From assembly GCA_021323855.1 (NCBI GenBank), contig JAJPKE010000045.1:434001-498000 (forward strand): DNA of 64,000 bases. The letters are read 5' to 3'. The DNA comes from Chloroflexota bacterium. GTDB lineage: Bacteria > Chloroflexota > Ktedonobacteria > Ktedonobacterales > JADMIN01. Below, piece by piece: positions 18,601-25,778 of this stretch (positions are counted from its first letter, which is position 1; each line of letters starts with the position of its first letter). The translations under genes were made by a program, and so were the position numbers. The notes beneath the pieces were generated by a model. The model saw only the letters and a list, made by a program, of their open reading frames with translations. It did no database searches and was not told the DNA's origin.

Positions 18601-18634
18601 TCATCACAGGGCAGAGCAGCGTCGTCTCTGGCAT
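15614..18634 (-). CDS. Large AAA-ATPase/TPR/LuxR transcriptional regulator (LAL/MalT-like)
   Basis: The 1006-residue protein has an N-terminal AAA-16/STAND-type NTPase with LLIAGEAGIGKSRFVAEA (Walker A, about residues 36-53) and MLLVIEDLHWCDD (Walker B, about 153-165). A long TPR-like helical region covers residues 380-900. A C-terminal LuxR HTH follows (LTAREREVARFIAQGMSN, then AIAEALVVSERTVETHASNI). Such regulators sense an inducer through the NTPase/TPR region and activate transcription when ATP-bound. GAGG nine bases from the ATG supports the start. Candidate targets are the methyltransferase gene behind it and the divergent DUF1622 gene. Confidence 0.9.
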   Translation of the reverse strand: MPETTLLCPVMIGRSEPLATLDSHLDLSREGKGHTLLIAGEAGIGKSRFVAEAKARAVALGMRTLQGNCFEPDRAFPHAPLIDLLRHLSSAYAATDITTWIGPAATDLIKIAPEIGAWFPDVAPAPTTSPEQEKRRLFHALAQTIMRAAHDRPMLLVIEDLHWCDDSSLEFLLSFARQTTAHPILILLTFRSDETHAGLGHFLATMARLRLATEIELERLNASEIDAMLRAMFALREPVQEEFVHRVYGLSDGNPFFTEEIINALMSAGDISFSNGRWDRKPVHEIRLPRTVRDAVLRRSERLSLEARELLTLAAVAGRRFDFTLLAALTGHDERQLIQLIKELMEAQLVVEASVDQFAFRHALTQQVVYNDLLTRERAALHRAIAYQSEQLFAEALEGHLADLARHFYEAGEWAKALEYAKQAGARAQALYAPRAAAEQFTRALSAAQHLHLPAPEGLLRARGQAYEMLGEFTLAQADFEQALDQAIVEHDQTAEWHALVCLGMLWAGRDYQKTGEYYRRALALAEAMGDQALLARSLNRMGNWYVNHEEPVEAQRQHHAALAIMEASGDMAGIAETCDFLEMAYLLGSDLIKCNEYGQRAIALYRAGDQRAGMSSCLATLSITALAYQSNTLTPARSLSAAQGYGEEALRIARAIAYRSGEAFAAFSLGCVLGPQGKWSATLQTMHNSLAIAEEIEHRQWTCAALTGLNCVYDDLLDQDTARRYGERALEIARTIGSAHWIHCAAGHLASTCIHQHDLARAAVILDEVTATMPITSLGEHLVASARIELLLAQERFAETLAAVDTLIANTPNATTEYHAPLVALLRGKALAGNGRFDEAERCLQAGIAAAQQWDAHAVLWRLYATLANLYRRERRQDALMQALREGEAVIARLAEGITEPAMRETFAARAMAALPATPTRNARQSEKQQHGGLTAREREVARFIAQGMSNRAIAEALVVSERTVETHASNILGKLGFATRAQVAAWAVEQGLTHPRTEPTVHLG

Positions 18635-18949
18635 CGGACACGTCCTCTATAGCTCAGGAGTATCCAACGAACCTACAGGAGTGATCTCAGCAACTATCCG
18701 GATAGGTGATATCTAACCCATGAACTATAGTATCGCCGCTCTGGTGGCGCAACAAGTCGCGTAACGACGTATCTTGCCGGGGCATGGCGAGGAGACCAAC
18801 CGGCGCGAATTGCCCTTCTGTTGTCCTTCCCCGGATGGTTCTATGATATCCAGTTGGTCATCCTCTGGCTGCCATCTTTCGTGGCACCGCGCATGCGCTA
18901 TGTTGCTCAGTCAGGGTGCGCGAGTATGTTTGGGTGGGGAGCGTAGACG
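18635..18949. other. Divergent intergenic region
   Basis: This region separates the LuxR-type regulator from the DUF1622 gene and should contain both promoters. Short open frames lack ribosome binding sites. No RNA gene or repeat was recognised. Confidence 0.4.
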
Positions 18950-19330
18950 ATGGACCTGAAGCAGATTGCGGAGCTAGCCAGCGGCGGATTCGAGCTGGTG
19001 GGCGTCGCCTTGCTCGTACTTGGCGCTGTGATTGCGCTGATTCGCTATGGATCCATCCTGGTCCGTCGTGGTAGCCCATCCGTTGCCTACAGTGGCCTGC
19101 GCAAGAACCTCGGCAGCGCCATTTTGCTTGGTCTGGAGTTCCTGGTGGCCGCCGACATCATCCGCACGGTTGCCGTCGAGCCGACGCTTCAGAGCGTGGG
19201 CGTGCTGGCGGTGATTGTGCTGGTCCGGACGTTCCTGAGTTGGTCGCTGGAAGTGGAGATCGAGGGCATATGGCCCTGGCGGCGCGCGCAGGCGTCCGGC
19301 GGCGCGCTGCCAGAGCGGCAAAACACCTGA
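18950..19330 (+). CDS. DUF1622-like membrane protein
   Basis: The 126-residue product has three hydrophobic helices (about residues 15-34, 54-75 and 83-102). It matches the pattern of DUF1622 integral membrane proteins, with the loop YSGLRKNLGSAILLGLEFL and the following ADIIRTV. The tail after WPWRRAQ is polar. The family has no known function. GGGGAG eight bases before the ATG supports the start. It converges with the AIM24 gene. Confidence 0.78.
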   Translation: MDLKQIAELASGGFELVGVALLVLGAVIALIRYGSILVRRGSPSVAYSGLRKNLGSAILLGLEFLVAADIIRTVAVEPTLQSVGVLAVIVLVRTFLSWSLEVEIEGIWPWRRAQASGGALPERQNT

Positions 19331-19384
19331 CATGAGATCATCTCCAGGCCGCTATCATGGCGCGAGCGACCAGGAGCAACACGG

Positions 19385-20158
19385 CTAGTTGCCAAAGATG
19401 CTGCCGAGGTTGAAGCCGGCATTAGGATTGTTGCCCTGCGCGTCTTCTCCGGTCGGCAGATGTACGTACATGGATTGGATGCCGACACGACCGGGGCCGG
19501 TGAAGCGGTTGAAGATCAGGTTGCCGGAGCCGCCGAAAATGCCAGTCTTCAGGCCGTAGACCATCGGCTCCATGCGCACGCTTTCGTCGCGGTAAATCCA
19601 GCCGCCCGGTTCCACATCTATCTGTTCGCCCTGCCCCAGCACCTTCTCTAAGACGTTGCCGTAGCCATGCAGCCAGACGACGCCCTCGCTCTGTGTCGCG
19701 GCGAAGCGATCTACGAAGAAGCCGGTCGAGCCGAAGAGCATATTGCTGATGCCCTTCTGCCGCGAGAAACCATAATCCAGGTTGCCCGTCGCCGCGAGGT
19801 ACTGATGTTCGCGCACCTCAACGGCCATCCCCGGTTGCAGATGAATCGGGAAGACATGGCCCGCGCCATCACGCGAGAAGGCAACCTCGCCGGGTCCACG
19901 CGCCTCCGTCAGGAAGATCGGCATGCCAGCGATGACACGCTTGAACGCGCCTTTCATCTGGTGAATGCCAATCATCAGGTTGGGGTCTTTCCAGAGGACG
20001 ACGTGATGCTCGAAGATGATCGGCACACTGCCATCGAGCCAGACGTGCAGCGCCGGCACGAGTTCGCCCTGGATGCGATAGCGCAGCCCCGGCGCCTGAC
20101 CATCCAGGACACTTGTCGGCAGAAGTTGCGGGGGATTCGGTTGATACTGATAGCCCAT
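19385..20158 (-). CDS. AIM24/TIGR00266-family protein
   Basis: The 257-residue protein has the AIM24 beta-sandwich pattern: a Gly-rich core (ARGPGEVAFSRDGAGHVFPI) followed by EHQYLAATGNLDYGFSRQK, FVDRFAATQSEGVVWLHGYG and VEPGGWIYRDESV. The C-terminus is Gly/Asn-rich. In mitochondria AIM24 supports inner-membrane organisation, but the bacterial role is unknown. AAAGG nine bases before the ATG supports the start. It is divergent from the SHOCT protein gene across a 387-base gap. Confidence 0.85.
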   Translation of the reverse strand: MGYQYQPNPPQLLPTSVLDGQAPGLRYRIQGELVPALHVWLDGSVPIIFEHHVVLWKDPNLMIGIHQMKGAFKRVIAGMPIFLTEARGPGEVAFSRDGAGHVFPIHLQPGMAVEVREHQYLAATGNLDYGFSRQKGISNMLFGSTGFFVDRFAATQSEGVVWLHGYGNVLEKVLGQGEQIDVEPGGWIYRDESVRMEPMVYGLKTGIFGGSGNLIFNRFTGPGRVGIQSMYVHLPTGEDAQGNNPNAGFNLGSIFGN

Positions 20159-20545
20159 CGTACATGCCTTTCTGCGCGCACACCTGGCTTCTTTGTTATG
20201 CCGCCCGCTGTACGCGCTTGCCTCAAAACCAGAAAAAGCTGCGGCATAGGCCAGCAGGAGCTATGCCAGCCATTCCTCACAGTTCGCTGATTGGCATACG
20301 ACCAGGAATAGCCACCAGTTGCGTCTTGCGTTGCCCTATGCCAGGATGCGGCGAGGCACATCAAGACCCATCGAGCCGCTGATGACAAATCCATGACAAA
20401 AGACGCTGGCAAAATTCATGTCGCTGTCATACCGCCCACTTATACTGAGGCCATCTACTGAGGCCATCCACTCCATACGAGGAGTGGAGACACCGCGAAC
20501 GAACGTACCGCGATACACGCGATAGATGACGAAGGAGACACGGCG
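20159..20545. other. Divergent intergenic region with tandem 13-bp repeat and hairpin
   Basis: Two adjacent copies of ACTGAGGCCATC(T/C) occupy 20444-20469. A perfect 7-bp hairpin CCACTCC-ATACGA-GGAGTGG follows (20468-20487). TATACT at 20441-20446 could be a -10 element for the plus-strand gene cluster. The repeats lie just downstream of it, where a regulator could bind. Confidence 0.45.
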
Positions 20546-20884
20546 ATGTTCTGGTGGGAATGGCACTTCGGCTTCTGGCCGTTGCTGCCGTTGTTCTGGA
20601 TAGGAACGGTTATTTTCCTGTGTTGGGGCGTGGGCCGCTGGCTCGGCTGGCGCAACAGACCCAACGCCATCCACTCCGGCTACCGGCCTGTTGATACGCC
20701 TATCAGATCGGCCCAATCAACTGCATCAGAAGAACCGAGCGCGTTGGAGATTCTGCGCCGCCGTTATGCGCGTGGCGAGATAGATACCATCACCTTCGAT
20801 CAGATGTGTGAGCGGTTGGAAAGCTCCGCGCGCATCGAAGGTTCGCCATACTCACAGGAAAATCCGCCATACCCGTATGAGTAG
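20546..20884 (+). CDS. Small membrane protein with C-terminal SHOCT domain
   Basis: The 112-residue product starts with an aromatic-rich membrane helix (WPLLPLFWIGTVIFLCWGVG), then a polar linker. It ends with a SHOCT motif, LEILRRRYARGEIDTITFDQ, the short C-terminal domain thought to mediate oligomerisation. GAAGGAG eight bases from the ATG fixes the start. The next gene begins 33 bases downstream, so they form a small membrane-protein operon. Confidence 0.8.
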   Translation: MFWWEWHFGFWPLLPLFWIGTVIFLCWGVGRWLGWRNRPNAIHSGYRPVDTPIRSAQSTASEEPSALEILRRRYARGEIDTITFDQMCERLESSARIEGSPYSQENPPYPYE

Positions 20885-20917
20885 CGTTCTTACGCCTATT
20901 AGAGGAGATGTGTTGAC

Positions 20918-21313
20918 ATGAACATCACGGCTGCCGTGCTACAGATTGCGGTTCGTATCATCGGGCCGATCATGATTATCCTGGGTTTGCTGTTCTGGAG
21001 TGGCAACGCGCTCCAACTGATTCCGCTGCACATGCTGATCGGCATCACGCTGGTTCTCATCATGTGGGCGCTGGCTGTGCTGGGCGCTGTTGCCGGGTTG
21101 AACCTGGGATTCGTCGCGCTGACCGCCGTTTGGGGTCTGGTGATCCCGATTCTGGGGCTGACGCAGGAGCGCTTGCTGACGAACTCGCTGCACTGGCTCA
21201 TCCAACTGCTGCATCTGGCGGTTGGTCTGGTGGCGCTCGCGCTTGCCGACCGTCTGGCGGCTGGCATCAAAGCGCGTAGCGGTTCCAGCTCGCTTTCCGC
21301 CCGCGCGGCGTAA
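20918..21313 (+). CDS. Four-helix integral membrane protein of unknown function
   Basis: The 131-residue product is almost entirely hydrophobic, with about four membrane helices and short basic loops (LTQERLLTNS, DRLAAGIKARSG). AGAGGAG ten bases before the ATG supports the start. No family is recognised. It follows the SHOCT gene and is closed by a clear intrinsic terminator at 21326-21391. Confidence 0.7.
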   Translation: MNITAAVLQIAVRIIGPIMIILGLLFWSGNALQLIPLHMLIGITLVLIMWALAVLGAVAGLNLGFVALTAVWGLVIPILGLTQERLLTNSLHWLIQLLHLAVGLVALALADRLAAGIKARSGSSSLSARAA

Positions 21314-21325
21314 CCTTCTATACAG

Positions 21326-21391
21326 GCAGAACGCTACCGGCATCTATAGTCTTGTCCTCAAGAGATAGGCGCTGGTGGCGTTCTGCTTTTT
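21326..21391 (+). terminator. Intrinsic terminator of the SHOCT/membrane operon
   Basis: Thirteen-base arms (GCAGAACGCTACC at 21326-21338, pairing with 21374-21386 with one G-T pair) enclose a 35-base segment that folds again around TCTTG-TCCT-CAAGA. TTTTT follows at 21387-21391. Confidence 0.85.
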
Positions 21392-21619
21392 GGCTGCGAA
21401 ATGTGTATACGCGGCACTGGCAACAGGTATGACAGCTACTTTGTTGCCAGGGCGCCGGTGAGTCCGTTTTCATCAGTAGCACCGCTGAGATAAGAATGGC
21501 ACATTTTTGCTGGCTGGCAAGGCATGATACAATAGCGGGTAATAGAGTGAATAGTATGGTTCTGGTGACTGAGCGGTATAGGATGCAGGTGGGTATCTCC
21601 ATATAAGGGGGAGATCGCG

Positions 21620-22888
21620 GTGTTGGGCTACGATATCATCCATCGAATCGGCGCGATTGTGCGGCATGTGCTGGGCGTCTTGCTGCTCTGCTGGCGGCGC
21701 ATGATCCGCACTGCCCTCATCACCTGGTGCATCGCGTTCTTGCTTGTCGAGATCGCCGGCGCTATCACAGCGAGACAATTTCCCGCGCCGATTCTCACGC
21801 ATGTCGTCGCCCTGATCTTCGCGCTGGCGACGGCCTATGGCGCGATGGTGACGGTGCTGCTCGATGAATTGGTCATCGGCGCCGTGGATACTATCAAGTT
21901 CATCGAGGGCGATGTGGAGGCTGGCGCGCGCGCGGCGACGATGATTGCCGAGCATGAGGTCGGGCTGTTGCCCCTGCTGGGCTGGCTCGGCCTTGCGCCC
22001 AAACGCTCCACGCTTGCGCAGATGGCTCCCCGGCGGCAGAAAGCTCCGGCGCAACCCGCCCAACCGGCTCAGGCGGCGCAACCCATCCAGCCTGCGCAAC
22101 CGGCTCAGGCAACGCCAGCAACGTCTGATACGCTCGCGGAGACGCCGACACACACTGCCAGCGAGCAACTGGCGCAGACACAGGCCGATGTCGCGGCGAC
22201 CGATGCCTTCTCCGAGACGGCGCCGCGCCCGCGTGTCAATGCGCGCCCGGTGCGCGCCGATCAATTGCCACGTATCACCTGGGCAATGGAGCAATTGGCG
22301 CAGCAAGAACCACAACAAGAACAACCTGCCGCTATTGCCCAGCGCGAACCAGCGCCTGTGGATCAGGTAGTCGCTGCGCCCGCCACTGTCCCCCTGGATA
22401 CGGCGGATACGACGACAACCCATACGGCTGGTACAGCCGCTAGCTCCGCACAGGGTGAAGACCGCACGACAGCGGCTCCATCACCTCTCGTAGCATCTAC
22501 ACAAGCGCCGCTAGCGCCTGAAGAATCCGCTGAGGAACCGCTGCCGTTTGTCATTGCGCCGCATATCGTCCCGCTGGCAGAGATGTACCCGATAGCGCCA
22601 GTGGGCAGCACCGGCGACGATCATACCGGCGATAATGACGTTCAGGACGTGCAGGATGTCCAGGACGATATAGCTACCGGCCATTATAGTGATGGTCCAA
22701 CACAGAACGGCGCTTCAGGTTATCACGCGACGCCATCGGCGCCTGCCAGTACGACGAATGGGCGGGAGCAGCACGGGCAGCAGCGTGGTATCTGGTCGCG
22801 CATTAGCAAAACGCTTGTGGGCAATGTCCATCCACCCGCTACGACGCCCCTCGATACCACCTTTCAGGACGATGTACCGCTCAATTGA
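21620..22888 (+). CDS. Membrane protein with long Pro/Ala/Gln-rich and acidic cytoplasmic tail
   Basis: The 422-residue product has two or three membrane helices within residues 12-90. A conserved-looking juxtamembrane segment (AARAATMIAEHEVGLLPLLG-like) follows, then about 300 residues of low-complexity sequence rich in Pro, Ala, Gln and Thr with an acidic patch (DDHTGDNDVQDVQD). The tail is probably disordered. The start is GTG at 21620 with GGGGGAG six bases upstream. I do not recognise the family. Nothing around it fixes a role. Confidence 0.7.
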   Translation: MLGYDIIHRIGAIVRHVLGVLLLCWRRMIRTALITWCIAFLLVEIAGAITARQFPAPILTHVVALIFALATAYGAMVTVLLDELVIGAVDTIKFIEGDVEAGARAATMIAEHEVGLLPLLGWLGLAPKRSTLAQMAPRRQKAPAQPAQPAQAAQPIQPAQPAQATPATSDTLAETPTHTASEQLAQTQADVAATDAFSETAPRPRVNARPVRADQLPRITWAMEQLAQQEPQQEQPAAIAQREPAPVDQVVAAPATVPLDTADTTTTHTAGTAASSAQGEDRTTAAPSPLVASTQAPLAPEESAEEPLPFVIAPHIVPLAEMYPIAPVGSTGDDHTGDNDVQDVQDVQDDIATGHYSDGPTQNGASGYHATPSAPASTTNGREQHGQQRGIWSRISKTLVGNVHPPATTPLDTTFQDDVPLN

Positions 22889-23085
22889 GTGACTGCTGAG
22901 CCATCGCCGGTGCGCAATTTTCCAGGCTGGGCAATTTCTTAGGTTCATCTCAGGTTAGGCTCACGTTGAACTTACTTCGCCGCGATACACTGGACGAAGT
23001 GTTGGAAGCAATCACGCAAACGGGAGGCATTGTGCGCTCCCACTCACATGTCCAACATCGTCAAGAACATGGATGGGAGAGTGCT

Positions 23086-23472
23086 ATGGGATTTACGCCG
23101 TCTTTCGATACTGAGCATGTCATCGAGTCGGTTGTGGTGGGGGAGTTTTCCAGGACTACAACAATTCCAGAGGTGAAGGCGCCGCATGGTTCGTTGCGCT
23201 TTGGTGGCCTGATGATGGATGTACGCACCGGCGTGACATACTGGCGTGGGCGCATGCTTGATCTGTCGCTGGAAGAACGGGAATTGTTGGGTGCGCTGCT
23301 GCGCCATGCGGGACAGATCGTCAGCACTGAGCGTTTTGCGACGTTGCTGGGCGAAGATGTTCGCGCGGTGGATGCGCGCATGATTGCCCTGCGTTCGCGC
23401 CTGAAGCATGAAGGCGTCACCTGCCTGCCATGCCGCGCCGATGGCCTGGGCTATGTCCTCTGGCGTGGCTAA
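23086..23472 (+). CDS. OmpR/PhoB-type winged-helix protein without receiver domain
   Basis: The 128-residue protein has an OmpR/PhoB-like winged helix in its C-terminal 90 residues: GGLMMDVRTGVTYWRGRMLD for the opening sheet, LSLEERELLGALLRHAGQIV for the first helices, then DVRAVDARMIALRSRLKHEG for recognition. No receiver precedes it. The ATG at 23086 is chosen because GGGAG lies six bases upstream; the frame is open from a TTG at 22966. It probably binds DNA, but target and signal are unknown. Confidence 0.75.
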   Translation: MGFTPSFDTEHVIESVVVGEFSRTTTIPEVKAPHGSLRFGGLMMDVRTGVTYWRGRMLDLSLEERELLGALLRHAGQIVSTERFATLLGEDVRAVDARMIALRSRLKHEGVTCLPCRADGLGYVLWRG

Positions 23473-23653
23473 TTGAAAGGGTGCCTACCCCACTGTGCGC
23501 GTCCGCTGTGACAATGGCGTCACCTCGGGCGCTTTTGTTTTGCCTGTCGCAGGGGGCGGAGTTCTGGTATGTCATCTATCATGCTCTGTTCTGGTTGGAC
23601 CTGTACCTCGAAGGCTCCGCAGAAGGATTTGCTCCCTCTACCTCGCCAACAGC

Positions 23654-24607
23654 TTATTTCATGGCGCTATCCCTGCTCTCTCCCTTGTGAACAGCCTCCA
23701 TCTGCTCGATAGCAGAAACTATCTGCTGAAGATCAGCTTGGCGATAGTCCTGACCCAGTTGCTCAATGATAAGCGGCTGTACCTGAGAAAAGATTCTGAC
23801 AAGATTGGTGAACGCACGCAGGATTTCCTCGCGCTGAAAATGAGCAGGATAGGTTTGCCGTAAGGCAAGAAGGAAATTCTCAGATAATCGGGTTTCTAGG
23901 CGCCTATATCCTTCAAAAGGCAGGTGTTCGATGAACTGCAAGCAAGGCAGCAATGCCTGTGAACGCATGGTATCAAGGGCATCGGAAGCCTCAAAATACT
24001 CGCCACGGGCCAGCTTCGTATAGGTATACCACGTCCACCCCGAGAATCTCTGATAGAGATCTGCAAAATTTGGCGTGAACGCCAGTTGAGATGATGCGGG
24101 TTCTCCGGTAGATTCTCCAGTGGGTTCTTCATTGAGAGAAGCATCCAAGGGAGTACCTGCGAATTGATCTTCTGGATCAAAAAGCAAAACTGCACGAGGA
24201 AGCGAGCGAAATTCATTGATAGTGAGTACATGAACATCTACCTTCACGACCTGGCTTTCCACCTGCAAAAAGAAGATAAGCAGATTGGGTAACCCCAGAT
24301 GAGTTGCTGGAAAAGAGGCGAGCAACTGACCGGCTGAAGAGACACATTCAGTAACCCAAGCTTTTGCTTCGGCAAGTGCTGTTTCTGAAGGAACCACCAC
24401 TTGAAAATCGAGATCGGAATATTGGTCGGCAGTTCCTTTGGTGAGCGAGCCAGTCAGAGCAAGACCAACGCTGAGCTTACGCGTCAATTCAGTGATGCAA
24501 TGATCGAAAACGTGCAATAAGGGTTTATAGGAGGTAATTCCCTGACGAATCGTGAGAATGTGATCCCTGTTGTGATCCCTGTTGTGATCCCTGTTAGGCA
24601 CTACCAT
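23654..24607 (-). CDS. Nucleotidyltransferase-domain protein, low-GC
   Basis: The 317-residue protein has a polymerase-beta nucleotidyltransferase core: LALTGSLTKGTADQYSDLDF gives the GS motif and two Asp, and QVVKVDVHVLT the third. The C-terminal half is helical, as in aminoglycoside adenylyltransferases. The N-terminus repeats NRDH three times, encoded by a 12-bp DNA repeat. Base composition looks clearly more AT-rich than the neighbours, which suggests recent transfer. The ATG at 24607 is preferred because GGAAAGG lies nine bases upstream; a TTG at 24646 is possible. The substrate is unknown. Confidence 0.78.
   Translation of the reverse strand: MVVPNRDHNRDHNRDHILTIRQGITSYKPLLHVFDHCITELTRKLSVGLALTGSLTKGTADQYSDLDFQVVVPSETALAEAKAWVTECVSSAGQLLASFPATHLGLPNLLIFFLQVESQVVKVDVHVLTINEFRSLPRAVLLFDPEDQFAGTPLDASLNEEPTGESTGEPASSQLAFTPNFADLYQRFSGWTWYTYTKLARGEYFEASDALDTMRSQALLPCLQFIEHLPFEGYRRLETRLSENFLLALRQTYPAHFQREEILRAFTNLVRIFSQVQPLIIEQLGQDYRQADLQQIVSAIEQMEAVHKGESRDSAMK
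24560..24595. repeat. Three tandem copies of a 12-bp unit
   Basis: GTGATCCCTGTT occurs three times without interruption. It lies inside the nucleotidyltransferase gene, encodes the NRDH repeats and keeps the frame on gain or loss of a copy. Confidence 0.9.
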
Positions 24608-24809
24608 AATCAGTAACCTTTCCTTCAACGCATTTGCAGATGACAATGCCCATTAGAGGGGAGACGGGTGAAAGTTGTCCTGGTAACAAAGAGAGGAGCA
24701 GGGGAAAGTACTCCTCCAGCAGTGAGGCGGTTATCTCAGTCACCAGCACTCGCCCGCTTCTTGCCCGCTTGTGGCAGCACATGACATAAAAGCCTCTCAT
24801 ACAGTTTCT

Positions 24810-24850
24810 CAGAGAGGGCAGCAAGTGCATAACTCTTGCCGCTCTCTCTG
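24810..24850 (-). terminator. Hairpin just behind the UDG gene
   Basis: Sixteen-base arms (24810-24825 with 24835-24850) pair with one G-T pair and one mismatch around a 9-base loop, 15 bases past the UDG stop. No T-run follows on the minus strand, so it may act as a 3' end structure and not as a classical terminator. Confidence 0.5.
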
Positions 24851-24865
24851 CTGAATTCAGGCAAA

Positions 24866-25513
24866 TTAGAAGAGCGACAACTGCTGCGGTGGTGGCGTAT
24901 CGTCATCGTCTTGTTTCTTTGGCGTTCCGAGCTTACCGGCGGCGGTGAGCCGCTCGGCCTCGGCCAGTGCCGCCGGAATCGCCCGCTTGAAGTCATCCAC
25001 CACTGTTTGTTTCAGTTCCGCTTTGTGCAGCGCGGCGGCGGGATGGTACATGCAGACTACCAGCCGTCCATCCACCATCTTCGCCTGCCCGTGAATCTGG
25101 CCGATGCGCGCCGTTGGGAAGAAACGCGCCATCGAGAATCGCCCAAGCGTCACAATCACTTTGGGGTTGATCGCCTCGATCTGGCGCGCCAGATAGTCTG
25201 AACAGGCGGCAATTTCTTCGGGCAGCGGATCGCGGTTATCCGGTGGGCGATGCTTGACGACATTGGTGATGAAGACGGTTGAGCGGTCCAGCCCAATGCT
25301 GGCAAGCAATTCATTCAGGAACGCGCCCGCCGGTCCCACGAACGGGCGTCCCTGGCGGTCCTCATGGTAGCCGGGCCCCTCGCCGATGAACATCACCTCC
25401 GCCTGCGCGCTGCCCTCACCGGGCACGCCATGCGAGGTGCCACGGTAGAGCGCACACTTCTTGCATGCTTCCACCTCCTCTGCGATACACTTGAGAAGTT
25501 CCTCCGCCGCCAT
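24866..25513 (-). CDS. Family 4 uracil-DNA glycosylase
   Basis: The enzyme removes uracil from DNA during base-excision repair. The 215-residue protein has the family 4 active-site block GEGPGYHEDRQGRPFVGPAG and the second motif VCMYHPAAAL. N-terminal Cys17 and Cys20 (EACKKCAL) and a later Cys (IAACSDYLARQ) match three of the four 4Fe-4S ligands. The fourth, normally in a VVKCRPP context, is His here (VVKHRPPDNRDP). The C-terminus is a charged tail ending QQLSLF. GGAGGG six bases before the ATG fixes the start. It is divergent from the nitrilase-fold gene. Confidence 0.9.
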   Translation of the reverse strand: MAAEELLKCIAEEVEACKKCALYRGTSHGVPGEGSAQAEVMFIGEGPGYHEDRQGRPFVGPAGAFLNELLASIGLDRSTVFITNVVKHRPPDNRDPLPEEIAACSDYLARQIEAINPKVIVTLGRFSMARFFPTARIGQIHGQAKMVDGRLVVCMYHPAAALHKAELKQTVVDDFKRAIPAALAEAERLTAAGKLGTPKKQDDDDTPPPQQLSLF

Positions 25514-25778
25514 GATGTTCCCTCCTGCCTGCTGCTCTTAGCTTTCTCGGTTTCTTCTGTCACTCCTGGTTGCTCATACCAGGTTCCCGCCAAAATCGCG
25601 CCAATGTGCGATATCATGTAGCATCTCTTAGCGTCTTTGTGTTGTCTACGATAGCACATGCAGCAACGGAACCGCGAGTATTGCCAGCCACCAGGCGCGC
25701 GCATGATACACTCTTTCCAAGTGTTCTTCTCACAGCAACAATTTCCGGCGGCGTTATCCAGCGAACTGGCAGAATGGA

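Noticed and set aside
18648..18710. TAGCTCAGGAG resembling a tRNA D-arm
   Set aside because: No acceptor stem, anticodon arm or TTCAA loop could be placed around it.
21473..22423. 316-codon minus-strand open frame
   Set aside because: Antisense to the GTG-started membrane protein, which has a ribosome site; the reverse product is Arg-rich low complexity.
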